Assembly: GCA_900551325.1 (NCBI GenBank) | Contig: URVM01000007.1 | Location: forward strand, 124,001-188,000 | Direction of reading: 5' to 3' | DNA: 64,000 nucleotides | Source: an uncultured Eubacteriales bacterium | Lineage (GTDB): Bacteria; Bacillota; Clostridia; Lachnospirales; Cellulosilyticaceae | Shown here: positions 34,605 to 42,434 of the stretch, in pieces | Layout of the letters: every line of letters begins with the position of its first letter | Numbering within the stretch: the stretch's first letter is position 1 | Translations under genes and position numbers: made by a program | The notes under the pieces: generated by a model | Database searches by the model: none | The model's input: only the letters and a program-made list of their open reading frames with translations | Told to the model about the DNA's origin: nothing

Positions 34605-35369
34605 ATGAAAAAGTTTATAAAAATTGGTGCTTTAGTTGTAGCAAGTATATTAAGTTTAGGTGTATTATCAGGCTGTAGTAAACAAGAGAGTAATGTAATT
34701 GTAATGGGAACAAATGCAGCTTTCCCACCATTTGAAGAAATTAAAGGTGATGAAATTGTAGGCTTTGATATTGAACTTAGTCAATTAATTGCAGATAGAT
34801 TAGGAAAAGAACTTAAAATAGAAGATATGGAATTTGGTCAATTACTTGGAGCAGTATCAGGAGGAAAGATTGACTTTATTGCTGCAGGTATGACAGTAGA
34901 TGAAGAACGTGCAAAGCAAGTTGACTTTTCAGATTCTTACTTTAAATCTAAGCAAGTTATTATTGTAAAAGAAGATAATGATACAATTAATACAGCTAAA
35001 GATTTAGAAGGTAAGCAAGTTGGTGTACAGTTAGGTACAACAGGTGACCTTTTCGTAAGAGGTTATGAAGGGGAAAATGGTGAGACAATTAATGTTGTTC
35101 AATTTGATAAAGGGGCGATGGCTGTAGCCGATCTTTCAATTGGTAAAATAGACGCAGTAGTAATAGACGAGGAACCAGCTAAGAAAATTATTGCTAACTA
35201 TGAAGGCGTAAAGGTTATTGAAGCATCATTTATTGATGAGTCTTATGCTATCGCAGTTAAGAAAGGTAATACAGAGTTACTTAATACAATTAATGAAGTA
35301 TTAACAGAAATTAAAGCAGATGGTACTTACGATCAGCTTTATGCAAAATACTTTGGAGTAATAGAATAG
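34605..35369 (+). CDS. Polar amino-acid ABC transporter binding lipoprotein
   Basis: Type-3 extracellular solute-binding protein of 254 residues. The lipobox LSGC places the lipid-modified cysteine at residue 24. The mature part has the family blocks MGTNAAFPPFEEIKGDEIVGFDIEL, DFIAAGMTVDEERAKQVDFS and GVQLGTTGDL. Substrate class is polar amino acids (glutamine, cystine or arginine groups), which cannot be resolved by eye. Its permease and ATPase lie 1 kb downstream, beyond a strong terminator and an IS200 copy. Confidence 0.92.
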   Translation: MKKFIKIGALVVASILSLGVLSGCSKQESNVIVMGTNAAFPPFEEIKGDEIVGFDIELSQLIADRLGKELKIEDMEFGQLLGAVSGGKIDFIAAGMTVDEERAKQVDFSDSYFKSKQVIIVKEDNDTINTAKDLEGKQVGVQLGTTGDLFVRGYEGENGETINVVQFDKGAMAVADLSIGKIDAVVIDEEPAKKIIANYEGVKVIEASFIDESYAIAVKKGNTELLNTINEVLTEIKADGTYDQLYAKYFGVIE

Positions 35370-35392
35370 TAGCTAATAGTCTTAATAAAGGA

Positions 35393-35437
35393 GTTGCCAT
35401 GAAATACCTTTCAATAGAATTTCATGGCAACCTTTTT
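35393..35437 (+). terminator. Terminator after the binding-protein gene
   Basis: 13-bp perfect stem GTTGCCATGAAAT/ATTTCATGGCAAC followed by CCTTTTT. It would limit read-through into permease and ATPase. Confidence 0.92.
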
Positions 35438-35502
35438 GCCTAAAGAAAACCCCGGGCTATGCCTGGGGTTCAAAAAAGCTTAGAGCTATGAGTATAAATA
35501 AA

Positions 35503-35559
35503 AAACCTCCTTTGAAGAATAAGATTAGGTTCGCCAACCAATCAAATCAAAGGAGGTTT
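35503..35559 (+). promoter_or_regulatory. Shine-Dalgarno-sequestering hairpin of IS200 tnpA
   Basis: AAACCTCCTTTGA (35503-35515) is perfectly complementary to TCAAAGGAGGTTT (35547-35559), which contains the tnpA Shine-Dalgarno. Known IS200 elements repress transposase translation by such a leader stem. Confidence 0.88.
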
Positions 35560-35565
35560 ATCCAA

Positions 35566-36036
35566 ATGGATAAAAATAGTTTAGCACATACAAAATGGAA
35601 TTGTAAGTACCATATAGTATTTGCGCCTAAGTATAGAAGGCAAATTATTTATGGAAAAATAAAAAGGGATGTAGGTATTATTTTAAGAAGACTTTGTGAG
35701 TATAAGGGGATTGAGATTATAGAAGCTAATGCATGTAAGGATCATATTCATATGCTAGTAAGTATTCCACCGAAGATGAGTGTATCAAGTTTTGTTGGTT
35801 ATCTAAAGGGTAAAAGTTCACTTATGATATTTGATAGGCATGCAAATTTAAAATATAAATATGGAAACAGGCAGTTTTGGTGCAAAGGTTATTATGTAGA
35901 TACAGTAGGAAGAAATAAAAAGGCAATACAGGAGTATATAAAAAATCAATTACAAGAAGATTTAATAGAAGAGCAAATGACAATTAAAGAATACATGGAC
36001 CCGTTTACGGGTGAGCCAGTAAAAAAGAGCAAATAA
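35566..36036 (+). CDS. tnpA: IS200-family transposase TnpA
   Basis: 156-residue Y1 HUH transposase acting on single-stranded DNA. HUH residues are His60 and His62 in DHIHMLVSIPP; the probable catalytic tyrosine is Tyr124 in IQEYIKNQ. The KYHIVFAPKYRRQIIYG opening is typical. ATG 35566 follows AAAGGAGG; a longer reading frame upstream translates the regulatory leader and is rejected. The frame is intact, so the copy may still be active. Confidence 0.94.
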   Translation: MDKNSLAHTKWNCKYHIVFAPKYRRQIIYGKIKRDVGIILRRLCEYKGIEIIEANACKDHIHMLVSIPPKMSVSSFVGYLKGKSSLMIFDRHANLKYKYGNRQFWCKGYYVDTVGRNKKAIQEYIKNQLQEDLIEEQMTIKEYMDPFTGEPVKKSK

Positions 36037-36344
36037 AAGAGCCTCTTTAGAGGCTGCTTGAAAAAATTATGCAGTTGGCGAACCATTCAATATGCCTTAA
36101 GGCATGGCTAGCAATATGCCCTTACAGGGCTAGAGCAAACCACCCGTTAGACGGGTGGTCCTGATTAATATAAATAGAAGTTTGGAATATAACTATTTTC
36201 TGCACAGTAATTGAAGGACTATAAGATTATTAATGAATTATAAAAATATCTAATTATTTAATATTTTGCTAGTAAATTATAAATAAGGCATATATAATAA
36301 ATAATAGATTATGTGAATAAATATTAGGTTGTAGGAGGTTCTTT

Positions 36345-37049
36345 ATGTTTAGTTGGGAAACAACAGTAGCTTTTTTTGAAACATTTATACAAGATAAATA
36401 CTATATAATGCTTCTAAGCGGTATTCAAGAGACACTACTTTTAACACTTATTGCAACAATAATAGGACTTATAATAGGTGTCATTATTGCAATGATACAA
36501 GTATCTGAATTTCCAAATAGGTACAAATGGCTTGGAACAATCTTAAAGAAAATTGCAAAGCTGTATGTAGATATTATTCGTGGTACACCAGCCATCGCAC
36601 AAGTAAGTTTTATTTGGTTAGTAGTGTTGGCAAAATCTAATATGCCACGTGCAATAGTAGGTGGTATTGCCTTTGGTATTAATAGCGGTGCGTATATGTC
36701 AGAGCTTATTCGTGCAGGGATACAAGGGATTGATAAAGGGCAAATGGAAGCAGGACGATCACTTGGGCTTTCTTACTCACAAACAATGAAACTTATTATT
36801 ATTCCTCAAGCTTTTAGACAAATGCTACCAGCACTTGTAAGTGAGTTTATTATTCTTATTAAAGAAACAGCTGTTATTGGCATGATTGGTGGACGTGATA
36901 TTATGCGTGTTTCTAGTATTATGACTACTGATACAGGAAACTTTTTATGGCCAATCTTAATAGCGACAGCTACATATCTTATATTAACAAGTACTTTTAC
37001 ATTTGTTATGCGTATGGTAGAGAAAAAAATCAATAAAGGTAGATTCTAG
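36345..37049 (+). CDS. Polar amino-acid ABC transporter permease
   Basis: 234-residue HisM/GlnP-type permease with about five membrane segments. The cytoplasmic EAA loop reads ISELIRAGIQGIDKGQMEAGRSLGLS-like, with GQMEAGRSLGLSYSQTMKLIIIPQAFR clearly visible at about residues 133-160. AGGAGG precedes the ATG. Followed after 47 bases by its ATPase; functional partner of the binding protein upstream of the IS200 copy. Confidence 0.93.
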   Translation: MFSWETTVAFFETFIQDKYYIMLLSGIQETLLLTLIATIIGLIIGVIIAMIQVSEFPNRYKWLGTILKKIAKLYVDIIRGTPAIAQVSFIWLVVLAKSNMPRAIVGGIAFGINSGAYMSELIRAGIQGIDKGQMEAGRSLGLSYSQTMKLIIIPQAFRQMLPALVSEFIILIKETAVIGMIGGRDIMRVSSIMTTDTGNFLWPILIATATYLILTSTFTFVMRMVEKKINKGRF

Positions 37050-37096
37050 GAAATATTTCCCTGGAAACATAAATAGTATGTAAAAGAGGTGGAATA

Positions 37097-37819
37097 ATGA
37101 TAGAGGTAAAAGAGCTTCATAAAAGTTTTGGGAATTTACATGTATTAAAAGGTATTAATGATTATATAAATAAAGGTGAGGTTGTTGTAGTTATTGGCCC
37201 ATCTGGTTCAGGTAAGTCTACATATTTACGTTGTATCAATCGTATGGAAGAGGCAAGCGGAGGACAAATTTTAGTAGATAATGTAGATATAACTGACAAA
37301 CAAGTAGATATTAATGACATTAGACAAAAAATTGGAATGGTATTTCAACATTTTAATTTGTTCCCTCATATGACAGTACTTGAAAATATCACTTTAGCTC
37401 CTATTCAAGTAAAAAAGATGAAAGAAGAAGAAGCAAAGGCCATAGCTTATGAGCTTTTAGATAAAGTTGGATTAAGAGAAAAAGCTAATGAATATCCTAA
37501 CAAGTTATCAGGGGGACAAAAGCAAAGAATAGCAATAGCTCGTGCCTTAGCTATGAATCCAGAAGTTATGCTTTTTGATGAGCCAACTTCTGCACTTGAT
37601 CCAGAAATGGTTAAAGAGGTTCTAGAAGTTATTAAGAATCTTGCTAAAGAAGGTATGACTATGATGATAGTAACACATGAAATGGGATTTGCTAAAGAAG
37701 TAGGAACACGCCTTGTATTTATGGATGAAGGAACTATTTTAGAAGAAGGACATCCTAAAGAGGTATTTGAAAATCCTAAAGAAGAGCGTACTAAACTCTT
37801 TTTAAGCAAAGTTTTATAA
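37097..37819 (+). CDS. Polar amino-acid ABC transporter ATPase
   Basis: 240 residues, GlnQ/HisP type. Walker A GPSGSGKST near residue 35, Q-loop VFQHFNLFPHMTVLENI, signature LSGGQKQRIAIARAL, Walker B VMLFDEPTSALDPEM and switch THEMGFA. AGAGGTGG precedes the ATG. It forms the importer with the permease and the lipoprotein encoded upstream. Confidence 0.94.
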   Translation: MIEVKELHKSFGNLHVLKGINDYINKGEVVVVIGPSGSGKSTYLRCINRMEEASGGQILVDNVDITDKQVDINDIRQKIGMVFQHFNLFPHMTVLENITLAPIQVKKMKEEEAKAIAYELLDKVGLREKANEYPNKLSGGQKQRIAIARALAMNPEVMLFDEPTSALDPEMVKEVLEVIKNLAKEGMTMMIVTHEMGFAKEVGTRLVFMDEGTILEEGHPKEVFENPKEERTKLFLSKVL

Positions 37820-37878
37820 TAAAAATAATATTATCCCTTGGATAAAGCTAAGTGTAATTAAATAAGGAAGAATAATAT

Positions 37879-37912
37879 AAAAGCTATAGAATCAAAGGAT
37901 TCTATAGCTTTT
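37879..37912 (+). terminator. Terminator after the amino-acid ABC operon
   Basis: 15-bp stem AAAAGCTATAGAATC/GATTCTATAGCTTTT with loop AAAG, ending in a short T run. Confidence 0.87.
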
Positions 37913-37969
37913 ATATTTGTATTGATAAACTTTAAATTTGTAAAAGTAACTATATGTCAATAATGTACA

Positions 37970-37978
37970 TGTGGATAA
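37970..37978 (-). promoter_or_regulatory. Single DnaA-box-like site
   Basis: TGTGGATAA equals TTATCCACA on the minus strand, an exact consensus DnaA box, about 130 bases before the SH3 protein gene. Isolated, so weaker evidence than the clusters. Confidence 0.3.
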
Positions 37979-38046
37979 ATATCCTGTAAAAGGTTGCCAA
38001 AAAAGAAGAAATTAGTTAAAATGAGAGAAGTTAATAATTATGTAAC

Positions 38047-38092
38047 AAATGAAATAAATACATAATAAATGAAACAAGTACATAATAAATGG
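38047..38092 (+). repeat. Short tandem repeat before the SH3 protein gene
   Basis: AAATGAAA-AA-TACATAAT is present twice in tandem with small differences, followed by a partial third AAATGG copy. AT-rich and probably slippage-derived. Confidence 0.45.
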
Positions 38093-38108
38093 CAACAAGG
38101 AGTAACTT

Positions 38109-39011
38109 ATGAAAAAGACAACTATAAAGTTCTTATTATGCACAGCTCTATTAACAATGATGGGGAGCCAAACTTTTGCTTGTGTAATTGGAACGATTAC
38201 TACAAACGGTGCAGTAGCCTATAATATGGAAGAACAATATATTGTAGAATTAAATAAAGATATGCCAGTTAAAATTATAGATTTACAAGAAGAGCAAGAT
38301 ACTTACTTAATAGAAGTGGATGATCAAGTAGTAAACTTAAATAAAGATGTGGTGGCTATTCGTAAAGTAATAATGAAAACAAATATAGAAAATGTTAAAC
38401 TAAGAAAAGCACCAGACCCAGATGCTGAACTTATATGTACACTCGGTGAAGGAGAAGTAGTAAGTGTACTTTTCCAAAGTGGAAATTGGTATAATGTAGT
38501 ACTAGATGATGGAACAGAAGGTTTTATATATAAGGATCAATTAGTAAAAGAAGAATTAGACTTACTTCCTGAAAAAGAATTTAATACTCAAAAGGTTGAA
38601 GTACTTCATTGGAATGAGGCTAAACAGGTTATACCAAGAGGAGCAGTTGTAACTATTGAAGATGTTTATACTGGTAAAACATTTCAAGTTAAACGTACAT
38701 TTGGAACAAATCATGCAGATGTAGAGGCACTTACAACTTCTGACACACAAATGATTAAGAGAATTTGGGGAGGTTTTTCTTGGGAAAGAAGACCAGTTAT
38801 TGTACATACTAACGGACGTATGTTAGCAGCCTCATTAGCAGGTATGCCTCATGCAGGTGACTCTCTAGATGCTGTTGCTGGAAATGGCATGAGTGGTGTT
38901 ATAGACCTGCACTTTGTAGGCAGTAAACGACATAAAGAAGGAAATATAGCAGCAGTTGTAGACCCACAACACCAAGCAGCAATAAAAGTAGCTGCAAACT
39001 ATAAAAAGTAA
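38109..39011 (+). CDS. Secreted SH3-domain protein with uncharacterised C-terminal domain
   Basis: 300 residues. A signal peptide (about 1-24, ending QTFA) is followed by a segment of about 70 residues, then a bacterial SH3 domain (about 95-145, VKLRKAPDPDAELICTLGEGEVV), often used to bind wall material. The last 150 residues form a separate domain with HWNEAKQVIPRGAVVTIEDVYTG, TFGTNHADVEALT and PHAGDSLDAVAGNGMSGVIDLHF, where histidines and aspartates look conserved enough to be catalytic or metal-binding. I do not know a named function. ATG follows AAGGAG. Confidence 0.78.
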   Translation: MKKTTIKFLLCTALLTMMGSQTFACVIGTITTNGAVAYNMEEQYIVELNKDMPVKIIDLQEEQDTYLIEVDDQVVNLNKDVVAIRKVIMKTNIENVKLRKAPDPDAELICTLGEGEVVSVLFQSGNWYNVVLDDGTEGFIYKDQLVKEELDLLPEKEFNTQKVEVLHWNEAKQVIPRGAVVTIEDVYTGKTFQVKRTFGTNHADVEALTTSDTQMIKRIWGGFSWERRPVIVHTNGRMLAASLAGMPHAGDSLDAVAGNGMSGVIDLHFVGSKRHKEGNIAAVVDPQHQAAIKVAANYKK

Positions 39012-39195
39012 ATATAGAGATAAGCATAAAGAAAAAATAACAAAGAGTAAATAACAAAGGGTAAATCATGAAGATTATATCATAAGAGATAAATATAAAG
39101 AGTAGCTGATAAAAGATAAACCATAAAAGATAAATTATAAAATATATAATTATAATGAAACAGATAATAAGTTTTAGAAAATGAATATAATATAC
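39012..39195. repeat. Degenerate short repeats after the SH3 protein gene
   Basis: Loose repeats of AAAGAGTAAAT and AAAGATAAA words fill the stretch up to the terminator. Low-complexity AT-rich spacer, similar in style to those before truA and natA. No gene seen. Confidence 0.45.
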
Positions 39196-39240
39196 AAAAA
39201 GAGCTGTAAAACTAGAAATTTCTAGTTTTACAGCTCTTTT
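39196..39240. terminator. Bidirectional terminator between SH3 protein gene and sppA
   Basis: Perfect palindrome AAAAGAGCTGTAAAACTAGAAA and its complement meet at the centre, with T runs on both strands. Confidence 0.92.
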
Positions 39241-39266
39241 ATCCATTTAACTAACGAGGGTGAATG

Positions 39267-40244
39267 TTAATATTTAAAAGGAAGGTCACAATAATATCCA
39301 AATTTTGAAATCCCTTCTTCAAACTGAAGTAAGGTAGAAAGTTCACTTTTAGGTGTTAATTTTGATACTTTAAGTAAAAGCGAATCAAAAAAGGATGGAC
39401 TACTTGGTGTTAAATAATTTAGAGGTAAACCTGCTAAGCCTTCCGTTTCACCAATGATAGATAGTGTATCATCAAAATTACCAATTTCATCTACTAATCC
39501 ATTTGCTAAAGCTTGTTTAGCTGTATAAATACGTCCATCTGCTAATTTACTAGCTTCTTCAAAAGAAAGGTTACGGCCTGTAGCTACAACTTCAATAAAT
39601 TGATTATGAGTTTCATCTAGCATGCTTTGTAAAATTTCTCTTTGTTCATCTGTTAAAGGTTGTGTGCCATTTCCCATAGCTTTGTTTTTTCCAGCTGTAA
39701 TGGTTTCTACCTTAATACCTAATTTCTCATATAATCCAGACATATCCATAACATTTTGCATAATGACACCTATAGAGCCTGTAATCGTATTACGGTTACA
39801 AATAATTTTATCAGCAGCACAAGCAATATAATAACCGCCAGAAGCAGCTGTACTACCAAAACTAGCATAGATAGGGCGACCTGTATTTTTGTATTCTAAA
39901 AGTTTTAAATAGATTTCATCTGTATGATAGACAGAACCACCAGGTGAATCAATAAAAATTATAAGGCCTTTACTAGAAGTATCATCAATAAGTGTATTAA
40001 GGCTATCTATAATAAAAGTATGATTATAAGATGAGGTTGAAAAGAGACTATCATCACTTGCACCTATAATACCTTCAATTTTTAATACATCAACACGATC
40101 TCCTATAGTAGAAGATGAAATGGAAGTATAAGAACTACTCTTACTTATATTTATGATAAAAACAAACATAAGTACAACAACAAGAATAAAAGAAAGAACA
40201 CAGCTTCCTATAGCAATAAAAAGACCCATTTTGCGATTTTGCAT
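39267..40244 (-). CDS. sppA: Signal peptide peptidase SppA (S49)
   Basis: Membrane-anchored serine protease that degrades residual signal peptides. 325 residues, short single-domain type as in Bacillus. One N-terminal membrane segment (about 8-33), then IDSPGGSVYHTDEIY, GSTAASGGYYIACAAD with probable nucleophile Ser135, NTITGSIGVIMQ and AGKNKAMGNG with probable general-base Lys188. Single gene flanked by terminators. Confidence 0.93.
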   Translation of the reverse strand: MQNRKMGLFIAIGSCVLSFILVVVLMFVFIINISKSSSYTSISSSTIGDRVDVLKIEGIIGASDDSLFSTSSYNHTFIIDSLNTLIDDTSSKGLIIFIDSPGGSVYHTDEIYLKLLEYKNTGRPIYASFGSTAASGGYYIACAADKIICNRNTITGSIGVIMQNVMDMSGLYEKLGIKVETITAGKNKAMGNGTQPLTDEQREILQSMLDETHNQFIEVVATGRNLSFEEASKLADGRIYTAKQALANGLVDEIGNFDDTLSIIGETEGLAGLPLNYLTPSSPSFFDSLLLKVSKLTPKSELSTLLQFEEGISKFGYYCDLPFKY

Positions 40245-40350
40245 TTCAATCCCCCTAAGATTTTATGACTTCAAATAGTACTGATAAGATAATGGATAAG
40301 ATATTGTATATCCTATTATAGACTAAAGAGGAGTATGATAGAAATAAAAT

Positions 40351-40390
40351 ACTCTCAAAATATTAAAAACTTAATATTTTGAGAGTATAA
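40351..40390 (-). terminator. Terminator after apbE
   Basis: 16-bp perfect stem ACTCTCAAAATATTAA/TTAATATTTTGAGAGT (40351-40386) with T-rich sequence beyond on the minus strand. Confidence 0.85.
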
Positions 40391-40414
40391 ATCAATTTAA
40401 CTATATAGGAAGGA

Positions 40415-41455
40415 TTAATTCATTAATTCAAATGCTTCATTTGTAAGTACAAAATTCCCTTTTAATCCTTCTGTAATATAAACTTTAGAATCCTTTGTAA
40501 TAAAGATAGCATCTATACCTGGAAGTGTTTGAACGAACTCAATACCTTCTTGTAAACCTTTAGAAAATACTGAAGTGGATAAAGCATCTCCATCAATAGA
40601 CTTATCACTAATAATAGTTATGCCAGCTAGATCATTATCAAAAGGATAGCCTGTACTAGGATTTAAGATATGATGATATTTTTTCCCATCAGCTTCAAGA
40701 TAGCGCTCATATATACCAGAAGTTACAATAGATTGGTTTGCTACAGAAATATAACCAACAGTATTATTACGTGATTCAAATGGGTCTTGAATACCAACTT
40801 TCCATGATGAACCATCTACCTTAGTACCAAGAGTATAAACATTACCACCTAAATCAATAATAGCATGTTCTACACCTTTAGAAGTTAATAAATCAGCGAT
40901 AGCATCAGCAGTATAACCTTTAGCAATACCACCTAGGTCTAATTGCATATTAGGTTTTTCAAGATAAACAGTAGAAGCAGCTTCATCTAAAATAATACTT
41001 TCATAACCTATAAGGGGAAGAGCAGCATCTATTTCAGCTTGGCTAGGTACACGTGCTTCTGGTAAGCCAATATTCCAAAGTTTAACAATAGGTCCAACAG
41101 AAAGATCGAAAGAACCATGAGTAAGTTCACTATAATAAACGCCTTTTTGAATAATATCAAAGAGGGTATCATTTACTTTAAAAGGTGCTACACCACTAGA
41201 AGCATTTAATTCGGTAAGTAAAGTACTTTCTTTATTTAAACTAAGTTCATTTTCTAGTTCTTTAACTAGAGAAAAGGCATCATCAAGGATAGCCTCATCT
41301 TGATGGTCAAATAAAGAAACACTTACAGTAGTTCCCATAAGTAATTCAGTGCGCTTTAGAGGAGTAGTATTTTGGGGAGTTTTACTAGTGCAGCCCACAA
41401 ACATAAGGGGTAGTGTACAAAGGGTTAGTGTGAGCATTTTAAAAAAGGTCTTCAT
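40415..41455 (-). CDS. apbE: FAD:protein FMN transferase ApbE (lipoprotein)
   Basis: Covalently attaches FMN to threonine of exported FMN_bind proteins. 346 residues; lipobox MFVGC lipidates Cys22. Family blocks are MGTTVSVSLFDHQDE, VGPIVKLWNIG, LDLGGIAKGYTADAI, IIDLGGNVYTLG, GYPFDNDLAGITII and DALSTSVFSKG, with Mg-binding acidic and threonine/serine residues in the last. It lies directly downstream of an FMN_bind lipoprotein gene, its probable substrate. Confidence 0.94.
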   Translation of the reverse strand: MKTFFKMLTLTLCTLPLMFVGCTSKTPQNTTPLKRTELLMGTTVSVSLFDHQDEAILDDAFSLVKELENELSLNKESTLLTELNASSGVAPFKVNDTLFDIIQKGVYYSELTHGSFDLSVGPIVKLWNIGLPEARVPSQAEIDAALPLIGYESIILDEAASTVYLEKPNMQLDLGGIAKGYTADAIADLLTSKGVEHAIIDLGGNVYTLGTKVDGSSWKVGIQDPFESRNNTVGYISVANQSIVTSGIYERYLEADGKKYHHILNPSTGYPFDNDLAGITIISDKSIDGDALSTSVFSKGLQEGIEFVQTLPGIDAIFITKDSKVYITEGLKGNFVLTNEAFELMN

Positions 41456-41559
41456 TATTTATTCTCCTTTAATATTGATAAGACAGTTATTCTATTTTCT
41501 AATATATCATATTTCATTTTTAGGGAGTAGGTATATGTAATAAGATAGAAAATACAAAA

Positions 41560-41591
41560 CAAAAAAGGATGCTTGAACAAGTCAAACATCC
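41560..41591 (-). terminator. Terminator after the FMN-binding lipoprotein gene
   Basis: On the minus strand GGATGTTTGA and TCAAGCATCC form a stem (one mismatch) followed by TTTTTTT. apbE beyond it relies on read-through or its own promoter. Confidence 0.82.
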
Positions 41592-41609
41592 CATTTAAAC
41601 AAAATGTAA

Positions 41610-42113
41610 TTACTCAGCTGCTGGAGCTTCAACAACTGCTACTTCTGTATTACCTTCTTGCATATTAGCCATAAGAGCTGTAGCTAATGTTTTAAAGTCA
41701 TTTGATGAGCTTGTAGCACCTGTTACAACATCTACTTTAGCAGGATCTTGAGCAGTAACAAATCCTTCTGCTAAAGCTGGAGAGAATTCAGCAGGGCTTG
41801 TGCCAGCGATTTCTTTCATTTTTGTATTGTACTCTTCGTCAGCTGATTTTAAACCACCTGCTTCGTTTGCATAATCAAATGTAGCAGCTGTGATTTGACC
41901 ACCTTCAACAGTTGCTTCAACGAAAGCTTTCCAACCACGTTCGTCAGCTTTGTCGTACTCAGCTCTGTATGAACCATCTTTTAAAGCAGCAGCTTCTTCT
42001 GTAGCTGGAGCTTCTGTAGCTGGAGTTTCTGCTGGTGCTTGACTACAAGCTGTAAGTGAACCAAGTGCAACTACTGATGCACACATTAACGCGAAAAGTT
42101 TTTTATTTTTCAT
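41610..42113 (-). CDS. FMN-binding lipoprotein (PplA-like single domain)
   Basis: 167 residues. Signal peptide with lipobox LTAC (Cys23) is followed by an Ala/Pro/Thr-Glu-rich linker (about 26-44) and an FMN_bind domain. The flavinylation motif is KVDVVTGATSSSNDF; Thr134 is the expected attachment site for ApbE. Such flavoproteins carry electrons on the outer face of the membrane. Its composition suggests high expression (C- and T-rich sense codons, GCAGCT). Neighbours are ApbE and a DoxX-fused NDH-2, as in flavin-based extracellular electron transfer loci. Confidence 0.92.
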   Translation of the reverse strand: MKNKKLFALMCASVVALGSLTACSQAPAETPATEAPATEEAAALKDGSYRAEYDKADERGWKAFVEATVEGGQITAATFDYANEAGGLKSADEEYNTKMKEIAGTSPAEFSPALAEGFVTAQDPAKVDVVTGATSSSNDFKTLATALMANMQEGNTEVAVVEAPAAE

Positions 42114-42434
42114 GACAATTCTCCTAATTTTAAATTATTATATGTATAATAAATCATAACTTATTTTATCCAGTAAATGTTAACAAAATATGAAAATAAA
42201 GCGAACAAAACGTTAACAAAGTTAAAAAGTTAACAGCTCCATAATATATGATAAATCTACAAAACCCATGAAAACATTAGAAAAGTGTCTAGAAATGTCT
42301 TGATTAAAAGTAATAAAAACCCATAATATTACACCTGATAAGATAATTTTTAAACTAGACAAGAATTACAAAGTTGTGTAAAATGTATGTAGAAATGGAA
42401 AAAAATTATGTTCAGTAATTAAAGGAGAAAAGTC
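42114..42434. other. Divergent promoter region between the FMN lipoprotein gene and ndh2
   Basis: 320-base AT-rich gap. The best promoter for ndh2 is TAGACA (42356-42361), 17 bases, TAAAAT (42379-42384); a second possible pair is TTGATT (42300-42305) and CATAAT (42322-42327), 16 bases. The leader of the lipoprotein gene carries GGAGAA. I found no convincing operator palindrome. Confidence 0.5.

Larger units (their letters stand above)
35448..36159 (+). mobile_element. IS200-type insertion sequence
   Basis: The left-end hairpin AACCCCGGG/CCTGGGGTT (35448-35470) and right-end hairpin ACCACCCG/CGGGTGGT (36139-36159) flank one tnpA gene, with no accessory tnpB. Additional small palindromes (GCCTTAAGGC, GCCCTTACAGGGC) lie near the right end. 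This organisation and the lack of inverted terminal repeats fit IS200. Exact cleavage sites cannot be read without an empty-site comparison. Confidence 0.85.

Noticed and set aside
38899..39246. 115-codon minus-strand frame across the SH3 gene end and terminator
   Set aside because: Leu/Phe/Tyr-rich translation of AT repeats, no Shine-Dalgarno, runs through a strong terminator.
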